A stretch of 64,000 nt of DNA from Tupaia tana (GCA_026018925.1 JAKSZU010000007.1:96001501-96065500); one strand, 5' to 3'. Shown: positions 20,801 to 26,642, counted from the first letter of the stretch. The notes: generated by a model from the sequence alone, not told the origin. A program made the numbers and translations.

Positions 20801-20924
20801 CCTGGGAGGCTGAGGATGTCGATTGGGGAAAGATGATGTGTTTCACGTTTTACTTTCTTCCTACTTCCCCAGGTTCATGGATCAGCACCCGGAGATGGAT
20901 TTTTCCAAGGCCAAATTCAACTAG
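871..20924 (+). CDS. NUDC: NUDC, nuclear migration protein nudC (partial: exons 2-9 of 9)
   Basis: NudC is a cytosolic co-chaperone that works with Hsp90 and the dynein/LIS1 pathway in mitosis, cytokinesis and nuclear migration. Eight coding exons are visible: 871-948, 17670-17873, 17957-18022, 18505-18624, 18720-18914, 20158-20241, 20336-20454 and 20873-20924, all with AG/GT borders, joining in frame to 305 codons plus TAG. Human NUDC has 331 aa and about 27 come from exon 1, which lies before position 1, so the length fits. In order: N-terminal helical segment ([16 protein letters not shown]), charged coiled coil ([15 protein letters not shown]), acidic linker ([12 protein letters not shown]), the p23-like CS domain ([12 protein letters not shown] to VVTVHLEK, then MEWWSRL) and the C-terminal tail ending DFSKAKFN. 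I saw no stop or frameshift. The acidic linker and the region after RLAKA differ slightly from human, as expected of an ortholog. Confidence 0.97.
1145..1265 (-). mobile_element. MIR SINE fragment
   Basis: TTTACCAATGAGGAAATTGGCTTGGGAAC-type core in antisense orientation, in NUDC intron 2. Confidence 0.55.
1336..1597 (-). mobile_element. type A-old SINE
   Basis: Antisense order: degraded CTATAGGGC-like start, GGCGATGGCAATACC, CATTCTCTTCTTGGGATTTT, then head ending CCATGCCACTTGGCTGGCC. Confidence 0.7.
1672..2193 (-). mobile_element. type B SINE interrupted by an L1 ORF1 fragment
   Basis: The SINE parts are 1672-1821 and 2160-2193; the middle is L1. GAAATAAAAT at 1662-1671 and 2194-2203 flanks the whole composite, so the SINE is the outer element. 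Confidence 0.8.
1822..2159 (+). mobile_element. L1 ORF1 coiled-coil fragment inside a SINE
   Basis: The segment encodes broken ORF1-like text ([14 protein letters not shown], then [25 protein letters not shown] heptads) on the plus strand. It has no L1 3' end or poly(A), and it interrupts a minus-strand type B SINE between GGGAGT and CCAGCGCCC. GGGAGT at one junction and GGGCGT at the other could be an imperfect TSD. Confidence 0.75.
2226..2464 (-). mobile_element. type A SINE
   Basis: It has TTGCTATAGGGC, CTCTCAGGATTTTGGGC and a diverged head ending CTATGTTCCTGGCC. Confidence 0.85.
2526..2785 (+). mobile_element. type A SINE
   Basis: Perfect 15-bp TSD AGAAATTGAGGCTTA at 2511-2525 and 2786-2800. 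Confidence 0.92.
2828..3069 (+). mobile_element. type A SINE
   Basis: TSD AAAACTCAAAGCC before and AAAACTTAAAGCC after, one mismatch. Confidence 0.9.
3130..3303 (+). mobile_element. type B SINE
   Basis: Head GGGGCCAGCGGGTGGCGTGG; tail runs into (ATT)n at 3287-3303. Confidence 0.88.
3304..3546 (-). mobile_element. type A SINE
   Basis: It abuts the previous B copy tail to tail, apparently having inserted in its (ATT)n tail. Confidence 0.9.
3578..3836 (+). mobile_element. type A SINE
   Basis: Complete head-to-tail copy with an A12 tail, preceded by AAAAGCA. Confidence 0.9.
3850..4019 (+). mobile_element. type B SINE
   Basis: First of two successive insertions at a TCACAC site (3838-3844 and 4021-4026). 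Confidence 0.85.
4028..4291 (+). mobile_element. type A SINE
   Basis: Second insertion at the same site; TCACAC recurs after its tail at 4292-4297. It has few changes relative to the best copies. Confidence 0.88.
4292..4730 (+). mobile_element. type A SINE lacking its head, itself interrupted
   Basis: Body 4292-4375 (from ACACCAGGCACATG), interrupted by a minus copy at 4376-4641, then the CT-rich 3' part to 4730. Confidence 0.75.
4376..4641 (-). mobile_element. type A SINE with T26 tail
   Basis: Inserted into the body of the plus copy; the host resumes at GTGGGGTAATTTCTC. Confidence 0.88.
4895..5085 (+). mobile_element. MIR SINE
   Basis: Core text CATGGCCTTGGGTGAACC followed by CTAAACCTCTGAGC and a final ACCTGTAATGGGG. 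Confidence 0.7.
5086..5517. other. AT-rich intron sequence
   Basis: Mostly unrecognised. GAACCCTTTGGGGCCAGATG at 5168-5187 recalls an old Tc/mariner-like repeat, but I cannot support the call. Confidence 0.3.
5518..5765 (+). mobile_element. type A-old SINE
   Basis: Head GTCAGCCAGTGGTTTGGTG, then TTGAAAAACACACGAGGTG. Confidence 0.75.
5814..6036 (+). mobile_element. type A-old SINE
   Basis: Head GGGGCCAGCTAGTGGCATG; a short internal deletion removes the CCCAAAATCC part. Confidence 0.78.
6097..6270 (+). mobile_element. type B SINE
   Basis: Perfect TSD AATAGGTTAG at 6087-6096 and 6271-6280. Confidence 0.92.
6347..6612 (-). mobile_element. type A SINE
   Basis: Perfect 13-bp TSD TGCTGGAACTTTT at 6334-6346 and 6613-6625. 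Confidence 0.93.
6686..6790 (+). mobile_element. L1 3' ORF2/UTR fragment
   Basis: It matches the common L1 text of the type GGTGCTCAAATTCACTAGT followed by AAGGAAATG, which precedes the family's final portion. It resumes at about 7009-7060 after a SINE insertion. Confidence 0.55.
6872..7008 (+). mobile_element. chimeric or internally deleted SINE (B-like middle, A-like 3' end)
   Basis: The head leads into CTTGCTTTCTCACTTTCCC as in type B but ends GTGCCCTATAGCAAAA as in type A. TSD AAAAGATGCTCA at 6860-6871 and 7009-7020 proves it moved as one unit. It sits in an L1 fragment. Confidence 0.85.
7079..7265 (-). mobile_element. type B SINE with (CA)n
   Basis: The linker carries (AC)14 at 7149-7176; TSD-like AAAGGTCCTG and AAAGAACCTA at the ends. 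Confidence 0.85.
7300..7855 (+). mobile_element. type A-old SINE interrupted by a younger A
   Basis: Degenerate head at 7300-7443, body resuming at 7698 with CACTGGGTACATATATATG and ending CACCCTATGGCG. Confidence 0.7.
7445..7697 (+). mobile_element. type A SINE nested in A-old
   Basis: AAACACTGG occurs on both sides (7435-7443, 7699-7707). Confidence 0.88.
7859..8028 (+). mobile_element. type B SINE
   Basis: Head GTTGGCAGGTGATGTGGTAG, tail ATTAAAAATAAATATATC. Confidence 0.85.
8036..8180 (+). mobile_element. type A-old SINE, 5' truncated
   Basis: It begins in the body (CCACTGAGCATGTG) and runs to GCACATGCCCTCAG. Confidence 0.65.
8225..8430 (+). mobile_element. L1 fragment, end of ORF2 and start of 3' UTR
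   Basis: GATATGGAGAAATTGGAAC, CTATGGAAAACAGTATGG and CACTTCTGGGAATTACC follow in the order seen in old L1 elements. Confidence 0.75.
8431..8682. other. unique intron sequence
   Basis: No repeat, RNA or exon recognised. Confidence 0.4.
8683..8905 (-). mobile_element. type A SINE with C18 run
   Basis: The C/G palindrome of the body has expanded to C18 at 8751-8768, and part of the head-proximal body is missing. Confidence 0.85.
9142..9656 (-). mobile_element. type A SINE interrupted by an opposite copy
   Basis: Outer pieces are 9142-9233 and 9479-9656, the latter ending CCATGCCACCTGCTTGCCCC. Confidence 0.8.
9235..9478 (+). mobile_element. type A SINE nested in opposite orientation
   Basis: Head AGGCCAGCAGGTGGGGTAG, tail CCCTATGGCAAAAACC. 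Confidence 0.82.
9657..10107. other. unique intron sequence
   Basis: No repeat recognised. A short duplicated phrase CTGCTGCTTGCCCAG (9940-9954, 9990-10004) is the only structure seen. Confidence 0.4.
10246..10500 (-). mobile_element. type A SINE, GCG subfamily-like
   Basis: TSD TGCCTTTGAGATTTTTT on both sides (from 10228 and from 10504). The head has the CGCGAACCGC motif. Confidence 0.92.
10563..10866 (-). mobile_element. type A SINE with T30 run
   Basis: Preceded by TTTATT repeats; head ends CCATCTGCTGGTCC. Confidence 0.88.
10867..11015 (-). mobile_element. type B SINE
   Basis: Short GA-rich linker, head ending CATGCCACCTGCCAGCC. Confidence 0.85.
11272..11520 (+). mobile_element. type A SINE (nested)
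   Basis: Head GGGGACCAGTAGATGGCATAATGG-like, tail CACCCAAAAAAAG. Confidence 0.87.
11659..11860 (+). mobile_element. type B SINE with (AAT)n tail
   Basis: The tail has expanded to about 15 AAT units at 11787-11831. Confidence 0.87.
11941..12137 (-). mobile_element. type B-like SINE with T23 tail
   Basis: Its middle holds both GCATGTGCCCTATAGC (A-like) and the B-type AT tail; head ends CCATGCCACCTGTTAGCCCC. Confidence 0.75.
12190..12535 (-). mobile_element. two A-old SINE pieces in tandem
   Basis: A head-less piece (12190-12290) adjoins a copy with GAGCGAGCATGTGCTCTCC, T27 and a head ending CACCAGGCCATGG. Confidence 0.6.
12545..13036 (-). mobile_element. type A-old SINE interrupted by a younger A
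   Basis: Outer text breaks at GGGATCTGGTTCC and resumes with CTTTAACCACTACATGAGG. Confidence 0.75.
12739..12995 (-). mobile_element. type A SINE (nested)
   Basis: Perfect 16-bp TSD GGGATCTGGTTCCTTT at 12723-12738 and 12996-13011. Confidence 0.94.
13037..13124 (-). mobile_element. A-old SINE head fragment
   Basis: ATTATGGTTGGCCAATTGAG then CTTAACCACTGGGC, an antisense tRNA-like head. Confidence 0.5.
13138..13350 (-). mobile_element. type A-old SINE containing a perfect hairpin
   Basis: CATTCTCCTCTCAGGATTTT and a short head; the 3' part has the 14-bp inverted repeat at 13162-13195. Confidence 0.72.
13162..13195. repeat. perfect 14-bp inverted repeat, 6-nt loop
   Basis: CATGTACACTCACT at 13162-13175, loop GGAGAG, AGTGAGTGTACATG at 13182-13195. 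Confidence 0.95.
13356..13558 (-). mobile_element. type A-old SINE
   Basis: Degenerate; CATCCCTTCTCCTGTCTATC, then GGGACTAGAACAGTTGCCC. Confidence 0.6.
13583..13857 (-). mobile_element. type A SINE
   Basis: GGTTATTATTATT occurs before (from 13567) and after (from 13859). Confidence 0.92.
13873..14111 (-). mobile_element. type A-old SINE
   Basis: GAAAGCACCCCTCCATGGGG, CATTCCTCCTTTTCAGGATTT; head ends CCACTGACTTGGCCC. Confidence 0.72.
14305..14550 (+). mobile_element. type A SINE
   Basis: Perfect TSD TTTTATGGGCATTG at 14291-14304 and 14551-14564. Confidence 0.94.
14565..16029. other. unique NUDC intron 2 sequence, GC-richer
   Basis: The longest SINE-free stretch in intron 2. I found no exon, RNA gene or known repeat in it. 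It may hold intronic regulatory sequence, but nothing specific can be shown. Confidence 0.5.
16030..16112 (-). mobile_element. type A-old SINE fragment
   Basis: GGCAGAGGGTGCATGCACTC followed by GAAAGCACCCTCC; the head is missing. Confidence 0.55.
16128..16168. repeat. (TG)n-like microsatellite
   Basis: Interrupted GTGTGTGCATG units. Confidence 0.85.
16352..16518 (+). mobile_element. type D tRNA-like SINE
   Basis: It has a weak B-box-like GGGTTCATTCCTGG, then CACCAGGTGGGTGCACG, CATGACCCTGGCTGGCTGG and an A9 tail. Confidence 0.5.
16641..16803 (+). mobile_element. type B SINE
   Basis: AAAATGCACACCAG precedes and AAAATACCCAG follows. Confidence 0.87.
17058..17165 (-). mobile_element. MIR SINE fragment
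   Basis: AGATGAGGAAACTGAGGCC followed by TTTGCCCCAGGTC, antisense MIR core, in NUDC intron 2 near exon 3. Confidence 0.7.
17166..17494. other. unique intron sequence
   Basis: No recognisable element between two MIR-like fragments. Confidence 0.4.
17495..17590 (-). mobile_element. possible MIR fragment
   Basis: CCAGATGAAGAACCTGAGG and CACCCAGCCAG are compatible with an antisense MIR. Confidence 0.4.
17670..17873 (+). CDS. NUDC: NUDC exon 3
   Basis: The exon runs from CCTCCCCAG|CTCATT to GACCAG|GTGAGG. Its 68 codons form the basic/acidic coiled-coil segment, beginning [15 protein letters not shown] and ending RLQLEIDQ, in phase 0 at both ends. Confidence 0.95.
17957..18022 (+). CDS. NUDC: NUDC exon 4
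   Basis: Acceptor TTTGCCGCAG, donor AAGCAG|GTGAGAGG. It encodes 22 residues, [10 protein letters not shown] to SSGKQ, part of the linker before the CS domain. Confidence 0.94.
18505..18624 (+). CDS. NUDC: NUDC exon 5
   Basis: Acceptor TTGTGAGCAG, donor CTGGAT|GTAAGT. The 40 codons cover the acidic stretch and the first strand of the CS domain ([14 protein letters not shown]). The segment starts [11 protein letters not shown] where human has a slightly shorter acidic run, which accounts for about one extra residue. Confidence 0.94.
18720..18914 (+). CDS. NUDC: NUDC exon 6 (core of CS domain)
   Basis: Acceptor CCCGGTGCAG, donor GAGAAG|GTATGTG. Sixty-five codons hold most of the p23-like beta sandwich: [29 protein letters not shown] and [15 protein letters not shown]. 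Confidence 0.96.
19118..19205 (+). mobile_element. LINE-2-like 3' fragment in NUDC intron 6
   Basis: GGTACTAAGCTCAGGAGAG, then AACAGTGAACAAAACAGAC, is the conserved L2 3' text. Confidence 0.55.
19368..19591 (-). mobile_element. type A-old SINE in NUDC intron 6
   Basis: CATAGAGCCTGCGTGCTCG, GGCCATGTCGCAATCC; head ends CACCATGCTGGCC. Confidence 0.78.
19604..19848 (-). mobile_element. type A SINE in NUDC intron 6
   Basis: TTTTTGCTATAATTTG, GGGGGTTGGCCATTACC; head ends ATGCCACCTGCAGGCCCC. Confidence 0.85.
20158..20241 (+). CDS. NUDC: NUDC exon 7
   Basis: Acceptor CTGTCCTCACAG, donor TCCAAG|GTGAGCC. It encodes 28 residues with the MEWWSRLV motif typical of NudC CS domains. Confidence 0.96.
20336..20454 (+). 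CDS. NUDC: NUDC exon 8
   Basis: Acceptor CCTGTCCCCAG, donor AAGAA|GTAAGC. It holds 39 codons plus two bases (phase 2 at the donor), encoding [18 protein letters not shown] and following residues. Confidence 0.96.
20873..20924 (+). CDS. NUDC: NUDC exon 9, coding end
   Basis: Acceptor CTACTTCCCCAG. The first G completes a split Lys codon; [16 protein letters not shown] and TAG (20922-20924) follow, identical in type to the mammalian C terminus. Confidence 0.96.
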
Positions 20925-21125
20925 CCCCTGTGTTTGCTTCCCTAAACTTTTGGGGCCAAGTCCCCAACCATCCAGCTTCCTTTTCCACCCTTCCTGGGGA
21001 CTTAGAGGTCCCAGGGCTGGGACAAGCACGTGAGTCCCAGGCACTGTGGGAGAAGTGTTGGGCTTGGGGTCTCGTCCTCCCGGTTGGCCAGTTGTTACAC
21101 ATTAAAGCTATGTACCCAGTTCCAC
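20925..21125 (+). terminator. NUDC: NUDC 3' UTR and polyadenylation signal
   Basis: About 200 nt of 3' UTR follow the stop. ATTAAA at 21101-21106 is the only good hexamer and is followed by GT-rich TGTGTCC near 21127, so cleavage is expected at about 21120-21130. The end coordinate is inferred. Confidence 0.75.
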
Positions 21126-21217
21126 CTGTGTCCTCTCCTCCTTGAGGCCTTTTCCCTGGACGGCAGGCCTCTTAGGCTGCTGCTAGGAGCTGGGGGCTTT
21201 GGCTTCTAGGCTAGGTT

Positions 21218-21290
21218 CTGCCGTAAGATGCAGAACAAGTCCTTGCCCCTCTCTGGGCCTCACTTTCATTACTTGCTCCCAGGGAGTCGA
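21218..21290 (+). mobile_element. MIR fragment in the NUDC-KDF1 gap
   Basis: AAGTCCTTGCCCCTCTCTGG, then GCCTCACTTTCATTAC. Confidence 0.5.
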
Positions 21291-21480
21291 CCATAGTTTG
21301 AGTTCTGGACCCGGCGGCTTAAAACTCACACCAGACACAAATGTGTGTGGCCAAAATCCTGAGAGGAGAATGGAAAAGGGATTGTGCGTTGCCATCCTCC
21401 TGGGGGGGGGGGGTGATTTCTCACTTGCTGTCTTTCCAGTGAGCGCACATGCCCTATAGCAAAAGTCTTTCCTAAAACAA
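21284..21480 (+). mobile_element. type A SINE, 5' truncated, in the NUDC-KDF1 gap
   Basis: It begins within the head (GGGAGTCGACCATAG) about 160 bp past the NUDC poly(A) signal, with a G10 run at 21403-21412. Confidence 0.85.
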
Positions 21481-23543
21481 AAAAGCTTTTAGTTTGTCTG
21501 ATCTAAGCAAAGGTGTTTTTCTGGAACTGGAAACATATGTCAGATTCTCAAACCAGTGACCTAGCAAGTTTAAGACCAACTGGACTTTTTCATCTCTAAG
21601 ACAATTTCCTGCTGCCGTGGGTCTGCTCTTCAGTCCCAAATCAGGTGGTTTCCCCATTGCAGACTCTGTTTCCCGGGGGTGGAAGAGCTGCAAGGGCTGG
21701 GGTGGCACTGTTGAGCTGATGGGGTGTGTGTGTGTGTGTGTGTACACAGACCTCCCAGGCTGCAGACCTGTGGGACCTCGCTGTGTCTGACCTCGACTTT
21801 GCAGCTCTGAGGGTGGTGCCAGCACTGGTGGGGCTGGCCCCTGCCCAGGTCTAGCCCACAGAGCCAATCCTGTCCCGCTGAGTATAGGGGGCCACAGGTT
21901 ACACAGAATGTCTAGGTTGACTTACCCTGAGTGCTTTGTTCTGTGGGTGATCCTGGACTTCTGGAGCACAGATTGCCCTTTTTAGAGTGTTGGTAGCTTG
22001 TTAGGGGTTTCAAAGAGGCTACACAGTACCTTGCATGGTCTGTTTCCAAACTTGGTAAACTCCCTTTTCTAGGAATGCAAATAGTACCTTGCAAAGGCTC
22101 AGTTTGGAAAGTGGTACCCTAGGACCAAGGCTGGGGTAGGGGAGAGACTGGTGTCATTCTCTGAGCTCCTATCCCCTGTGGGCATTTCAGTCTTGTCAAG
22201 GACCTGAACTGACTTGGGAAAGAGCCCAAGAAAAGGGGTCACTTCTGTTGCTCCAGCTGGAGCTAGAAGTGGCCCTGTGGCCACGGCCCCAGGGGATGAC
22301 CCTCTGTGTCCAAGAGGAAATTGAGTAAACAATTACAGTTTGTCGCTCCCAAAGGCACTCATGGGGAATAATCAGAAGGGCTGGGGGGCTGCAGGAGTGG
22401 TGGTAGGGAGGAATCCTGAACTTCTTACAGCCTATTTGGCTGTTGAGAATGGGCAGTGGGTCTACCCTAGCCTCTGCTGAAAGAGGACTGAGACCAGCCT
22501 GTGTGAGGAGCTGCGAGTAGGAGCCCTCTGGACCTGTTGGGCTCTGGTGTCCACACAAAGGATCTCACTTCAGTCCCATGTACGCCAGCTTTTAGATCCA
22601 GAGCCACAATTCGTGGCTGCATGACCCAAGTTCCTTGACCCCTGATTCCCAGGTTCCTCCTTTTGTGAAATATGACCCTATTCCAGGGTTGTTGCACAGG
22701 TCAAGAATTAACAGTGTAAACCGTTTGCCCTGTTAACACTATGGAGAGTTGGAGGGTAGCTGGCCTGAGGCTGGGCAGGTGCTGCCAGGGGACCAGGGAG
22801 TTGAGGGAACCGGTGGCCGGAGGCAGGCACCTTGCAGGCAGTGGCCTGGGAGAGCAGAGTGGTAGAGAAGCGTCCTTAGAAGAAACAACAGTGGCAAAAA
22901 CCACCAGTTGAACCTGTCCCTGGTAGACACTGGCTCTTCACCTCAGAAATTCCAGTGAACCTGAGCCAGGCTGCTGTAACACAAAGCCAGGGCCGGGCTG
23001 GGCACTGGTTATGTAAGGCAAGTGGAAGAGAAGGGGCAGATCAGCAAGAGGACCAAGCAGAGGCTTGTTACTATAACATGGTCATGTTAACATGGACATC
23101 GGCCAAGAACAACGTGGAGTGGGTGCTACCCACAGAGCTCCATACAGAGGCTCTGCTTGTCCCCCAACCAGAACGCCTCAGACCAGCTGCTTTTAGCTAT
23201 CTGATCCTCCAGGGAGTTCATGATGGTCAGGTGACATGCCAGGGGATGGTGTTGGGACCAACCTCAGAAGGTAATTGCTAAGTCTTTGCCTTCCATGACC
23301 AGGCTGCCTGAAGACCAAGGACAGGAAGGGACAGGCCAAGGGGGAGGGAATCAGGCCCCTGGGGATGCAGCAGGGTGGACACTGGCCCAGTGGGCTGCGC
23401 ATGGCCCAGGAGCCATCAGCCAGGGCAGGAGGAGCCAGAGTGGGCACTGCTGCTGGGCTTGGGGCCACCTTCCCACAGGGTCCCTGGTCCCCCTCTTCAT
23501 TCTGTAGGCTGTGCTTCTCCCAGAAGGGGTGGCCCGGCAGGGG
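21481..23543. other. intergenic/KDF1 3' UTR sequence
   Basis: Largely unique. A (TG)10 tract is at 21724-21744. The KDF1 3' UTR must start at 23543 and run leftward, but no clear poly(A) hexamer was found on the minus strand, so the gene boundary is open. Confidence 0.5.
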
Positions 23544-23626
23544 CTAGCAGTACACCTGGAGCAGGGGTGCCCCTGACGAGTCTGTGTCGGTGCCCTGGAA
23601 GGACGAGTCGTGGCTGCCTGGGTACC
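23544..23626 (-). CDS. KDF1: KDF1 exon 4, coding end
   Basis: Acceptor CTTCCCCCAG. Two bases complete Gly, then YPGSHDSSFQGTDTDSS and GAPLLQVYC precede TAG at 23546-23544. The 3' UTR continues to lower coordinates, but I could not find a convincing minus-strand AATAAA, so its end is undefined. Confidence 0.94.
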
Positions 23627-25691
23627 CTGGGGGAAGGAGAAGAGGAGGTCACCCATGTCCCACAGCCAGGGAGCCCGGGGAGCAGGGCAGGGCGGCCATC
23701 CTGGCTGGGTGACCCGCTCAGTCTCGAGACCTCTCTGAGCCCCTGCCTCCCTCTCTGTAAAAGGGCCAGGGTCTTGTGAAGGTCAAGAAGAGAAGTCACA
23801 CAGGGGCCTCTTCCTGCACTAGGTTTGGGGGGCTTCTTGTCCTCCACTTTCCTCCTCAGTGACCTGAGTTTAGAGGTGGGGTCCTTCTCTAACCTCCAGC
23901 CAATTTGTAGGATTGGGGTGGTCTGACTGCTCAGGCTCCCGGCCCTTTCTGAGGTCATGCTCACCAGCCCCAGGAGGTGAGGAACACACAAGGCACCCTG
24001 GGTAGCTCCCCACCCTCTGAACTTGTCAGGTCAGGACCACACCTGGGGCTCCACAAGGCCTCAGCTTCCGGGCGATAGCATCTGCTGTCGTCTCCTGGGA
24101 GATCTGGACCGTCAGTTCTAGGGAGGGAAATGAGGGGAGGGGGTCATTATTCGATCATTTCAATGCCATCCCCCCTGCTGTTCCCAGCCCCACAGGGGTG
24201 GGCTGCTCACCCTGGGCGGGGCTTGAAAAATAGTTCAATACAAAACACAGATGTGTGTGCACATGCATACAGGTGGGTTAGGCCAGGACAGATCAGAGGT
24301 CAAATCCACCTGGGTGCCCAGATCCTGTCGACCAGGCTCAGCCAGGAGGGCTACTCTGGCAGGTGGTGGCAGTGGAGAGAGGAGCCTACTAGCTGAGCTT
24401 GGTGACGGGAGAGGAGGCTTCGTCCTTTCAGCGGACAGCAGCAATGGCCAGAGAGCTCCAAAGGTACGCTTGCTCCTCTCAGTCTTCCTCAGACCTCCCC
24501 TGGGGAAGGCCAGGATGGGAGCCTTGGAGAGGGGACCGAGGAATTGACAGAGGAGGCGAGAATCAGGACTGTGGGGGGAAAGACCACAGGGGCCAAAGAC
24601 CAGACCCAATACTACCCTGGCCAAAGCCTCCCTTGTGCTGCCCCTCCACTCCCAGGGCCCCACCTACCATCCTGGCTGAGACCAGAGCCCACCATGGTCT
24701 CGTGGCCACTGTCAGGGGCAGCCGCAGTGGGGGCAGCAGCCCGAGACGAGCGCCCCTCTGAGGTCTGCGGCCGAGCCCGGCTCTTGCGGGTACTGATGCG
24801 AATGATGCCGCGCACCAGGCGGCCCTCGGCGTCCTGCTCATCCAGGTGGTAGTCCTGCGTGATGCTGCTGATCAGGTCTGAGATCTTGCTGGTCTTCTCC
24901 AGGAACACCGTGTCGGACGTGCACTTGGCCAGCTCGTCGATCTGGTGCACGCTGAACAGCTCCGTCAGCTTCTTGAAGATGAGCACGTCAATCTCGCGGC
25001 TCGACATGGAGCCTCCGCCCATCTCGGGCAGGTCCAGGTCCGACTCGTGGAAGGAGTAGTACTCCTCGGAGTCTCGGGGACTGCTGGTGAAGGTGGTGGG
25101 CAGGCTGTGCCGCAGCGGTGGGGGCTCCTTGCAGCAGGAATCAGAGTCTGGGGCCGGGTAGGTGGCGTTGCGGTAGTAGACGGGGATGCCTTTGAGCTTG
25201 ACGTCGGGGTAGCTGAAGCTGCTGCCCACGGTTGACTTGAGCCGCGGGCCGTCCCGCCGGCTGGGAGGTGCGCGGTCAGGGCTGGGGGGCATTCCGTTGT
25301 GCTCCTTGGCCCAGGTGGCTTCAGCAGTCCCCTCAGTGGAGTCCGCAGCAGACAAGCAGGGGCTGCAGCCCCGCACACAGGCGCCGCAGCGCTGGAGGCA
25401 ACCCCGGCAGCGGCGGAAGCAGAAGGCCGTCCGGCACCAGTCCCACACCCAGGGACGCCAGAGCAGGCAGCAGGCAGGGGGCTCAGCTGCTGGCTCTGCG
25501 GAGCCAGAGATAAAGGTAATGCTCTCTGGCCCCTGGCAGCCGGGGTCCTTGGGGTCTGGCCTCCGGGTGCGGCGGCTCGCTGGGGGCTGGGCTGGCTCAT
25601 GGTGCGCCTCCAGACACAGCTCGGCCGGTCTTTCCCAGGGGCCCAGGCGCGGCGGCCCAGATGATGGGCGGGGGTGTCCAGGGCGGGGCAT
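23544..25691 (-). CDS. KDF1: KDF1, keratinocyte differentiation factor 1 (complete coding region, three exons)
   Basis: KDF1 restrains basal keratinocyte proliferation and promotes epidermal differentiation; a human missense change in the LIFKKLTELF segment causes ectodermal dysplasia. Coding pieces on the minus strand are 25691-24668, 24117-24043 and 23626-23544. They total 1182 nt, or 393 aa plus TAG, against 398 in human, the difference being small gaps around residues 175-195. Visible landmarks: N-terminal MPRPGHPRPSSG, a cysteine-rich stretch (FCFRRCRGCLQRCGACVRGC) near residues 93-112, a Ser/Tyr-rich EEYYSFHESDLDLPEMGGG, the best conserved block SSREIDVLIFKKLTELF to DLISSITQDYHLDEQDA, and the C terminus GAPLLQVYC. 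All four splice borders at the two coding introns are AG/GT. An in-frame TGA lies 6 nt upstream of the chosen ATG, which fixes the start. The gene is convergent with NUDC. Confidence 0.96.
23680..23770 (+). mobile_element. MIR-like fragment in KDF1 intron 3
   Basis: GGCTGGGTGACCCGCTCAG, CTCTCTGAGCCCCTGCC and CTGTAAAAGGG follow the MIR order. Confidence 0.5.
24043..24117 (-). CDS. KDF1: KDF1 exon 3
   Basis: Acceptor TTTCCCTCCCTAG, donor CCCCAG|GTGTGG. Seventy-five bases encode ELTVQISQETTADAIARKL and RPCGAP, with a split Gly codon shared with exon 4. Confidence 0.93.
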
Positions 25692-25723
25692 GGCTCATCG
25701 CATGGTCTGCTGCAGCCGGGCAC
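24668..25723 (-). CDS. KDF1: KDF1 exon 2 (32 nt of 5' UTR plus codons 1-341)
   Basis: The acceptor read on the minus strand is CTTTCCCGCAG with the exon starting at 25723; coding starts at 25691. The donor is GGATG|GTAGGTG at 24668, splitting a Glu codon (G|AA). This one exon carries most of the protein. Confidence 0.93.
25695..25703 (-). promoter_or_regulatory. two-codon upstream ORF in the KDF1 5' UTR
   Basis: On the minus strand the leader reads ACC ATG CGA TGA GCC ATG. A start codon with A at -3 opens a two-codon frame that ends three bases before the KDF1 ATG and in the same frame. Minimal uORFs like this can reduce initiation at the main start; the effect here is inference. Confidence 0.6.
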
Positions 25724-25808
25724 CTGCGGGAAAGGCCAGGAGGGTTGGGGGTCAGGCATCAGGGACCAGGGCCTACACTGACCCAGGAGCTGCAGACTTC
25801 CGGTTTTT

Positions 25809-26070
25809 TTCTTCTTCTTCTTTTTTTTTTTTTTGAAGAGGTTTTCGCTATAGGGCGCGTGCGCTCGCAGACAGACAGACAGAGAGAGACATAGAGACAG
25901 AAAGCGAGAAATCACCCCCAGGGGGGATGGCCACGCCGCAATCCCTTGTCCTCCATTTTCCTCTTGGGATCTTGGGCACGCACGCACACGTGCCCGGCAT
26001 GAGTTTAAGCCCCCAGTCCGTGACTACATGGGAGTCCAGCGACATAGTGATTACGCTAACTGCTGGTCCC
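25809..26070 (-). mobile_element. type A SINE 86 bp upstream of KDF1 exon 2
   Basis: TSD CAGACTTCCGGTTTTT (25793-25808) and CAGACTTCTGGTTTTT (26071-26086). Its head lacks the B-box part. Confidence 0.92.
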
Positions 26071-26374
26071 CAGACTTCTGGTTTTTGAGGATCCCTCCAT
26101 GTGGCCATGGGATGGGCCCAAGAGTGCCCAGAAACCTCATCTGTTACGCCTCTCCCTCTCCAGAGAGCAAGTTTCTGCGATCTGACCCAGATTTCAAAAT
26201 CTCCTGAAATTTCACCCATTGGGACGGCTAGTATTAAAAAAAAGGAAAAAAGAAAAAGAAAAGAAAAAGGAAAAATTGTAAGTGTGGTGAGGATGTGGAG
26301 AAATTGGAACGCTTGAGCTTCACTGGGGGATGTAAAATGGTGCAACTGCTGTGGAAAACAGTACAGTGGTTCTT

Positions 26375-26642
26375 TTTTTTTTTTTTTGGGAGAGGTTTTT
26401 CGCTATAGGGCGTGTGCGCTTGCCAGACAGACAGAGAGAGACATAGAGACAGAAAGCGAGAAATCACCCCCCAGGGGGGATGGTCACGCTGTAATCCCTT
26501 CTCCTCCATTCTCCTCTTGGGATCTTGGGCACGCACGCACACGCGCCTGGCGTGAGTTGTAAGCCACCGGGTCTGAGACGCGAACCGCGGTCGACTATGT
26601 GGGAGTCCAGCGACATAGCCATTACGCTAACTGCTGGTTCCC
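26375..26642 (-). mobile_element. type A SINE, GGTTCGCGTCC subfamily, nested in L1
   Basis: Perfect 16-bp TSD CAGTACAGTGGTTCTT at 26359-26374 and 26643-26658. Confidence 0.95.

Noticed and set aside
25237-25836. A 199-codon plus-strand frame opposite KDF1
   Set aside because: GC-rich antisense shadow of the coding exon.
24965-25987. A 340-codon minus-strand frame overlapping KDF1
   Set aside because: It is a shadow frame of KDF1 exon 2 extended through an upstream SINE; the true frame encodes KDF1.
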